Part shown: positions 15,614-20,525 of the stretch, piece by piece
Layout: every line of letters starts with the position of its first letter
Numbering within the stretch: position 1 is the stretch's first letter
Assembly (NCBI GenBank): GCA_011524575.1
Contig: WTKB01000158.1
Location: 1 to 20,525 of the forward strand
DNA length: 20,525 nucleotides
From: Aquimarina sp.
GTDB taxonomy: Bacteria; Bacteroidota; Bacteroidia; Flavobacteriales; Flavobacteriaceae
Direction: 5' to 3'
The notes under the pieces: model-generated
Databases searched by the model: none
The model's input: only the letters and a program-made list of their open reading frames with translations
What the model was told of the DNA's origin: nothing
Position numbers and translations under genes: made by a program

Positions 15614-16675
15614 ATGACTTTTTTCTTAATTTTATTGATTGTTGTTTTATTAGGGGTTACGTTTTGGCAGCTATCTAATTTTTTAGCCATTACTTTCGGA
15701 AATTCTGATAATTCTCAGGTAGCTAATAATGCTGATAACCAAAAACAAGGTAAGTTTATGCTTTACTTTGTGTTGTTCCTGTATGCTTTAATGGCTTTTT
15801 GTTTCATTGAGTATTATTCTTATTTTTTACCAGCTGCTTCTTCAGAGCATGGTGTTGATTATGATAGATTGATGCAGATTTCTGTTGTTCTTATCATGTT
15901 TGTTCAAATTTTAACTCAAGGTTTTCTTCACTTTTTTGCTTATAAATATAAAGGTAAGAAGGATCAAAAGGCTACTTATTATGCAGATAATAATACCTTA
16001 GAAATGATTTGGACTATCATACCAGTTATTACTCTTGCAGGTCTTATTTTATATGGTCTTTATACTTGGACAACTATAATGAATATCGATGAAGATGATG
16101 AGGACGCTTTAATTGTTGAATTATACGCGTATCAATTCGGTTGGAGAGCACGTTATGCAGGTAATGACAATGAGCTTGGTAAAGCTAATGTACGTTTTAT
16201 CGAAGGTGTTAATACATTAGGTGTTGATAAATCTGATAATTATGCTATGGATGATATCATCACTAGCGAGTTACATTTACCCGTTAATAAACGTGTGATT
16301 TTTAAAATGCGTTCTCAGGATGTTTTACACTCCGCTTACATGCCATTTTTTAGAGCACAAATGAATGTTGTTCCTGGTATGATTACTGAATTCTCTTATA
16401 TTCCAACTCAGACTACTGAGGAGATTAGATTAAGTGATTTTATGGTAGAAAAAGTTGAAACTATTAACAATATACGTAGAGATAAAAGTAAGTTGCTTTT
16501 AGCTAAAGGTGAGGAAGCATTAGAGCCTTATGAATTCGATTACTATTTACTATGTAATAAGATTTGTGGTGCATCACACTTTAACATGCAAATGAAAATT
16601 GTTGTGGAGTCTGAAAGCGATTTCAAAAATTGGATTTCAGAACAAAAAACTTTTAAACAAGTAGTATCTAATTAG
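15614..16675 (+). CDS. coxB: Cytochrome c oxidase subunit II (CuA)
   Basis: Subunit II of an aa3-type oxidase, 353 residues. Three hydrophobic segments: about 2-22, 50-73 and the pair of helices beginning near 90 and 132 (four if the last two count separately), more than the usual two, a common flavobacterial form. The periplasmic cupredoxin domain has the full CuA set: H239 (VLHSAYMP), and C314-N-K-I-C318-G-A-S-H322-F-N-M325. The aromatic YAYQFGWRARY precedes, as in all subunit II. No heme c domain is fused, so electrons must come from ActE/ActA or a free cytochrome. The insertion between the CuA ligands (about 260-305) is rather charged and longer than in alpha-proteobacteria. Located directly between actF and coxA, which suggests an ACIII-oxidase supercomplex. 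Confidence 0.96.
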   Translation: MTFFLILLIVVLLGVTFWQLSNFLAITFGNSDNSQVANNADNQKQGKFMLYFVLFLYALMAFCFIEYYSYFLPAASSEHGVDYDRLMQISVVLIMFVQILTQGFLHFFAYKYKGKKDQKATYYADNNTLEMIWTIIPVITLAGLILYGLYTWTTIMNIDEDDEDALIVELYAYQFGWRARYAGNDNELGKANVRFIEGVNTLGVDKSDNYAMDDIITSELHLPVNKRVIFKMRSQDVLHSAYMPFFRAQMNVVPGMITEFSYIPTQTTEEIRLSDFMVEKVETINNIRRDKSKLLLAKGEEALEPYEFDYYLLCNKICGASHFNMQMKIVVESESDFKNWISEQKTFKQVVSN

Positions 16676-16705
16676 TTTTATTAAAATTAATACATAGAAA
16701 GAATT

Positions 16706-18490
16706 ATGTCTGCAGAACACCACCACCATAAAGAAACATTTATCACTAAATATATTTTTAGTGAAGACCATAAGATGATTGCTAAACAGTATCTTATTAC
16801 AGGATTGCTGATGGGAATTATCGGTATTGCGATGTCGTTGCTTTTTCGTTTACAAATTGCATGGCCAGAGCAGTCTTTTGCAATATTTGAGGTTTTATTA
16901 GGTAAATGGGCACCAGAAGGTGTTATGGATCCTAACGTATATCTAGCTCTTGTTACTATTCATGGTACAATAATGGTTTTCTTTGTACTTACTGCTGGAT
17001 TAAGTGGTACATTTAGTAACCTTTTGATTCCACTTCAAATCGGTGCTCGTGATATGGCGTCTGGTTTTTTGAATATGGTTTCTTATTGGTTATTCTTCTT
17101 GAGTAGTATTATTATGGTTTTGTCTCTTTTTGTAGAGGCTGGTCCTGCTGCTGCAGGTTGGACAATTTATCCACCACTTAGTGCTTTACCACAAGCGATG
17201 CCTGGTTCAGGTCTTGGAATGACTCTTTGGTTAGTTTCTATGGCTATTTTCATTGCTTCTTCATTGATTGGTTCTCTTAATTATGTAGTAACTGTACTTA
17301 ACTTAAGAACCGAAGGAATGTCTATGAGTCGTTTACCGCTTACAATTTGGACTTTCTTTGTAACTGCTATTATAGGTGTTATTTCATTTCCAGTATTACT
17401 TTCTGCTGCATTATTACTTATAATGGATCGTAGTTTTGGAACATCTTTCTTTTTAAGTGATATTTTTATTCAAGGTGAAGTTCTACATAATCAGGGTGGT
17501 TCTCCTGTTTTATTTGAGCATTTATTTTGGTTTTTAGGTCACCCTGAGGTTTATATCGTACTTTTACCCGCACTTGGTATTACATCTGAGGTAATTGCTA
17601 CGAATGCTAGAAAACCAATTTTTGGATATAGAGCTATGGTTATTTCTATAATTGCTATTGCTTTTCTCTCAACGATTGTATGGGGTCACCACATGTTTGT
17701 TTCAGGTATGAATCCATTTTTAGGTTCTGTGTTTACTTTTACAACATTATTAATTGCTATTCCTTCTGCAGTGAAGTCTTTCAATTATATTACTACGCTT
17801 TGGAAAGGTAATTTACAATTTAACCCTGCCATGTTGTTCTCAATTGGTTTAGTGTCCACGTTTATTACAGGTGGTCTTACAGGAATTATTCTTGGTGATA
17901 GTACCTTGGATATTAATGTACACGATACTTACTTTGTTGTTGCTCACTTCCACTTAGTAATGGGTATTTCTGCATTATATGGTTTATTTGCTGGTGTTTA
18001 TCATTGGTTCCCAAAAATGTTTGGTCGAATGCTTAACAAAAATTTAGGATATGTTCATTTTTGGATCACCGCAATAGGTGCGTATGGTGTTTTCTTTCCA
18101 ATGCATTTTGTAGGTATGGCAGGTCTTCCAAGAAGATACTATACTTATACTAACTTTCCTTATTTTGATGATTTAGCAGATACCAATGTACTTATTACTC
18201 TATTTGCTTTACTTACTGCAAGTGCTCAGTTAGTTTTCTTATATAACTTCTTCCATTCTATGTTCTATGGTAAAGTTGCTTCTAAGAACCCTTGGAAGTC
18301 AAACACTTTAGAATGGACTACTCCTGTAGAGCATGTTCATGGTAACTGGCCAGGTGAGTTACCAAAAGTTTATCGTTGGGCTTATGATTATAGTAAGACC
18401 GATAATGATGGTAACTATATTATCGAAGGTCAGGATTTTACACCACAGACATTTCCTATGAAGGATAATGAAGAAATATTACATCACTAG
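16706..18490 (+). CDS. coxA: Cytochrome c oxidase subunit I
   Basis: Catalytic subunit of an A-type heme-copper oxidase, 594 residues with twelve core helices. Ligands: H86 (TIHGTIM) and H416 for heme a, H414 for heme a3, and H279, H328, H329 for CuB, with Y283 in HPEVY for the His-Tyr cross-link. E281 of the HPEVY motif marks the A1 subgroup with a D-channel Glu, and K357 in VKSFNY corresponds to the K-channel lysine. The N-terminus has four consecutive His (SAEHHHHKE), probably cytoplasmic. Subunit III is not fused (the C-terminus ends in a soluble tail at about 540-594). Reduces oxygen to water with proton pumping. Last gene of the operon; a clear terminator follows 17 bases after its stop. 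Confidence 0.97.
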   Translation: MSAEHHHHKETFITKYIFSEDHKMIAKQYLITGLLMGIIGIAMSLLFRLQIAWPEQSFAIFEVLLGKWAPEGVMDPNVYLALVTIHGTIMVFFVLTAGLSGTFSNLLIPLQIGARDMASGFLNMVSYWLFFLSSIIMVLSLFVEAGPAAAGWTIYPPLSALPQAMPGSGLGMTLWLVSMAIFIASSLIGSLNYVVTVLNLRTEGMSMSRLPLTIWTFFVTAIIGVISFPVLLSAALLLIMDRSFGTSFFLSDIFIQGEVLHNQGGSPVLFEHLFWFLGHPEVYIVLLPALGITSEVIATNARKPIFGYRAMVISIIAIAFLSTIVWGHHMFVSGMNPFLGSVFTFTTLLIAIPSAVKSFNYITTLWKGNLQFNPAMLFSIGLVSTFITGGLTGIILGDSTLDINVHDTYFVVAHFHLVMGISALYGLFAGVYHWFPKMFGRMLNKNLGYVHFWITAIGAYGVFFPMHFVGMAGLPRRYYTYTNFPYFDDLADTNVLITLFALLTASAQLVFLYNFFHSMFYGKVASKNPWKSNTLEWTTPVEHVHGNWPGELPKVYRWAYDYSKTDNDGNYIIEGQDFTPQTFPMKDNEEILHH

Positions 18491-18507
18491 AATATTTTAT
18501 ATATTTA

Positions 18508-18543
18508 AAAAAAGCCTTATATTATTTAGTATAAGGCTTTTTT
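18508..18543 (+). terminator. Intrinsic terminator of the act-cox operon
   Basis: AAAAAAGCCTTATA (18508-18521) pairs with TATAAGGCTTTTTT (18530-18543), an eight-base loop between, and the stem runs into a T-rich tract. Placed just after the coxA stop. The next gene starts only 14 bases beyond, so the structure could also control that gene. Confidence 0.9.
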
Positions 18544-18557
18544 ATTTTAAATTGATT

Positions 18558-19211
18558 TTGAAAAAACATATCTACTGCATTGCAGGAATGGCTGCAGATG
18601 CTAAAATTTTTGAGAATATAACTATTCCAAATTATGAGCTTCATCATTTAGATTGGTTCATCCCTTCAAAAAATCAAACTTTGCAAAGTTATGCTCAACA
18701 ACTTGCTACGGATATTTTGCATGATCGATGTAGTATAATCGGAGTTTCTTTTGGTGGTATTTTAGCCCAAGAAATTGCAAAGTTTAGAGATTTTGATCAT
18801 ATTATTTTAATTTCTAGTGTTAAAAGTTGCCATGAGTTTCCTTTTAGGTTTCGGATTTCTAAATGGCTTCGTCTTCACAGGCTTTTACCTACCTCTTTTA
18901 TTTCTAGTGTGAATGATTGGAATTCCATATTGTCTCTTCCCAATCTAAAACCTGTTGCTAAACTTTATAATTTATTTTTTGTAATTAAGGATAAGCAGTA
19001 TTTGGATTGGAGTATTGATCAAATTATTAATTGGAATCAGGATGCTTCTTCTATGATAAATTGTCTTCATATACATGGAGATAATGATGCTGTTTTTCCA
19101 ATTTCAAATATTTCTAATGTTGTAGCTGTGCAAGGGGGTACTCATGCAATGATTGTTTTTAAGTATCGTATTATAAATCGTATTTTAAACGATTATTTGA
19201 ACTCTAAATAG
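18558..19211 (+). CDS. Small alpha/beta hydrolase of unknown substrate
   Basis: A 217-residue alpha/beta-hydrolase. The start is placed at TTG 18558 (TTGAAAAAACATATC, giving MKKHIYCIAGMAADAKIF), because upstream in-frame codons overlap the terminator and coxA, and an internal ATG (18588) would delete the first beta strand. Triad: nucleophile S64 in GVSFGG, D175 in the HGDND segment (D177 nearby is an alternative), H196 in GGTHAM. The oxyanion hole probably uses the AGMAAD region near the N-terminus. The small cap region and the short length resemble flavobacterial hydrolases of unassigned function; substrate not deducible. No signal peptide, so cytoplasmic. It is 14 bases after the operon terminator: transcription must come from readthrough or from a promoter overlapping the terminator (TATATTTA at 18500-18507 is a weak box). 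Confidence 0.85.
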   Translation: MKKHIYCIAGMAADAKIFENITIPNYELHHLDWFIPSKNQTLQSYAQQLATDILHDRCSIIGVSFGGILAQEIAKFRDFDHIILISSVKSCHEFPFRFRISKWLRLHRLLPTSFISSVNDWNSILSLPNLKPVAKLYNLFFVIKDKQYLDWSIDQIINWNQDASSMINCLHIHGDNDAVFPISNISNVVAVQGGTHAMIVFKYRIINRILNDYLNSK

Positions 19212-19364
19212 ATCTATTTTTTCTTTTCTTATCAATTAATTGTCCGTTAATCTATATGTAATAGGTATTATTTACATCATATTTTTTTTTAAGTTTTACA
19301 TTTTTTAAATTAATTGTTGTTTCTTTAGTTTTTTCTTTTTCTGTTATTTTTAAGCTATTCGTGT

Positions 19365-20300
19365 ATGAATAATTTTGTTGGTTTTTTAGGTTTATTAAGT
19401 ATTTTGGGGCTTTCTTTTTTATTTTCATTTACACCTTTAGATAATGAATCTGACTTCTTTTCTTTAGATTCTACTAGTGGTTTTAATTCTTCAGAAAGTT
19501 TACCTGAGATATATAAAGTTTATGCCTTAGATTTACCGACAAGACTAGACTTCGCTCGTGAACGGGTACCCTTACATCGTTTAGATATTCGTGAACGTCT
19601 TGATCGTGAGTTGTTAGTGAATACCTATTGGCAATCAAATGCCTTATTGCTTATAAAAAAATCAGCTAAATATTTTCCAATTATTACTCCTATTTTGAAA
19701 AAGTATGGTGTTCCTGACGATTTTAAGTATTTAGCAGTTATAGAAAGTGGACTTTCTCAGGTAGTTTCTCCTGCACGAGCTTCTGGTTTTTGGCAAATTT
19801 TAAGTGGTACGGGTAAGGAATATGGTTTGGAGGTAAATGCTAATGTTGATGAACGTTTTCATATTGAAAAATCTACGGAAGCCGCTTGTAAGTATCTCTT
19901 AAAATCTAAGGAAACTTTAGGTTCATGGACTTTGGCTGCTGCTGCTTATAATGCAGGAAATCGAGGTGTATCTAGACGCTTAAAAAATCAACAAGTAAAA
20001 TCTTACTATGATCTTTTATTGAGTGAAGAAACTTCTCGATACGTTTTTCGAATTCTTGCTTTGAAGCAAATTTTGAGAAATCCTAAAGCCTTTGGTTTTC
20101 ATTTCGAGCAGAAGCATCTTTATAAAATGCCAAAGACCTACGAAATAACCATTGATTCTCCTATTGCTAATCTTGCATCTTTTGCAAAGAAATACGATAT
20201 GACTTACCAAGAATTAAAAACCCATAACACTTGGCTTAGAGAAAATCATTTAAACAATAGCAGTCGTAAGAAATATAAAATAAAAATTCTAAAGAAGTAA
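19365..20300 (+). CDS. Membrane-anchored lytic transglycosylase, MltD-like
   Basis: Murein lytic transglycosylase, 311 residues, family 1 SLT fold. N-terminal hydrophobic stretch (residues 4-22, no obvious cleavage site or lipobox) then a linker to about 85. The SLT domain (about 95-215) has the catalytic Glu E127 in AVIESGL, followed by ASGFWQILSGTGKEYGL and the AAAAYNAG motif, and YVFRILALKQIL. In MltD-type enzymes the FWQ(I/F) and AYNAG motifs line the saccharide cleft. The C-terminal 55 residues (YEITIDSPIANLASFAKKYDMTYQELKTHN) look like one degenerate LysM repeat that could bind peptidoglycan. It cleaves glycan strands at the outer face of the cytoplasmic or the periplasmic side of the outer membrane; which cannot be told. 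It stands 153 bases after the hydrolase, in the same direction. Confidence 0.93.
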   Translation: MNNFVGFLGLLSILGLSFLFSFTPLDNESDFFSLDSTSGFNSSESLPEIYKVYALDLPTRLDFARERVPLHRLDIRERLDRELLVNTYWQSNALLLIKKSAKYFPIITPILKKYGVPDDFKYLAVIESGLSQVVSPARASGFWQILSGTGKEYGLEVNANVDERFHIEKSTEAACKYLLKSKETLGSWTLAAAAYNAGNRGVSRRLKNQQVKSYYDLLLSEETSRYVFRILALKQILRNPKAFGFHFEQKHLYKMPKTYEITIDSPIANLASFAKKYDMTYQELKTHNTWLRENHLNNSSRKKYKIKILKK

Positions 20301-20347
20301 CGTAATTTTTCAATAGGATTATCAGTGTAGTCTTAAACCCTTTTTTT

Positions 20348-20501
20348 CAGGAAGTAGTGCGTTTAAATAAGTTCTTATAAGTATCCTCTATTAAGGTATA
20401 GGTGTAGTGTTTAAAAAACAAAGCGAAGCTAAGAAATAGCTTCGCTTTGTTTTTTAGTACCAATTCGTGCTTTAGAGCTTGTTTAAACTCCCTACTTCCT
20501 G
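20348..20501. repeat. Inverted-repeat element around a terminator hairpin
   Basis: 20348-20374 and the reverse complement of 20475-20501 match at 23 of 27 positions, both starting CAGGAAGTAG and continuing to a TTTAAA-AAG-TC core. Between them lies the strong hairpin at 20413-20455. The right end contains GAGCTTGTTTAAACTCC (20475-20491), the exact complement of 1451-1467. It resembles a 154-base non-autonomous element or a cassette of the dispersed repeat; I see no target-site duplication. Confidence 0.6.
20413..20455. terminator. Bidirectional intrinsic terminator, 19-bp stem
   Basis: AAAAAACAAAGCGAAGCTA (20413-20431), loop AGAAA, then the exact complement ending in six T (20437-20455). GC-rich centre with A/T tracts at both ends, so it can terminate on both strands. 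It is 113 bases after the transglycosylase stop and probably ends that transcript. Confidence 0.9.
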
Positions 20502-20525
20502 TAATCCAAAATTTTAAGAACTTGG

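Noticed and set aside
18468..18557. Upstream extension of the hydrolase into coxA
   Set aside because: It would read through the coxA end and the terminator hairpin, giving a Lys/Phe/Ile-rich stretch without homology to the hydrolase fold.

Overview
The window looks like chromosomal DNA from a marine-type member of the Flavobacteriaceae (Bacteroidota). It is AT-rich and densely coded. The clues are a complete alternative complex III (ACIII) locus fused to cytochrome oxidase genes, the Bacteroidota families DUF4293 and SPOR, a divergent waaA/DegT pair typical of flavobacteria, promoter boxes of the TAnnTTTG type, and starts without Shine-Dalgarno sequences. I see no tRNA, rRNA, CRISPR array, transposase, prophage or plasmid functions.

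Layout. 1-1333 (minus) is mtaB, a tRNA methylthiotransferase cut by the window edge. 1334-1797 is a repeat-bearing intergenic stretch. 1798-2382 (plus) is an unrecognised basic protein. A long perfect hairpin separates it from convergent waaA (2558-3775, minus; Kdo transferase). Divergent from waaA is a DegT-type sugar aminotransferase gene (3886-5043), followed by a small membrane-anchored protein (5076-5378), a bidirectional terminator and a convergent DUF4293 membrane protein (5487-5900). A second copy of the intergenic repeat follows, then a SPOR-domain protein (6081-6467, minus).

The core of the window is a plus-strand respiratory operon, 6814-18490: actA, actB, actC, actD, actE, actF, coxB, coxA, with gaps of 5-62 bases and no internal terminator, ended by a clear intrinsic terminator at 18508-18543. 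Together the products form an electron path: ActC (and possibly ActF) membrane modules take electrons from menaquinol, ActB's four Fe-S clusters pass them to the six hemes of ActA and to the mono-heme ActE, and CoxB (CuA) and CoxA (heme a / heme a3-CuB) reduce oxygen. Subunit III and heme a assembly genes are not in the window.

After the operon come a small alpha/beta hydrolase starting at TTG only 14 bases past the terminator, a membrane-anchored lytic transglycosylase, and a region with a strong terminator framed by inverted copies of the intergenic repeat.

No coding gene here looks like a new system. The least explained material is non-coding: a dispersed repeat family whose copies at both ends of the window and at about 6 kb share a GGAGTTTAAACAAGCTC-like core, two of which also share an 85-base body with a palindromic ATATCGAGAT motif. 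Also notable are His-rich extracytoplasmic extensions on ActE and ActF and a Cys cluster in the aminotransferase.
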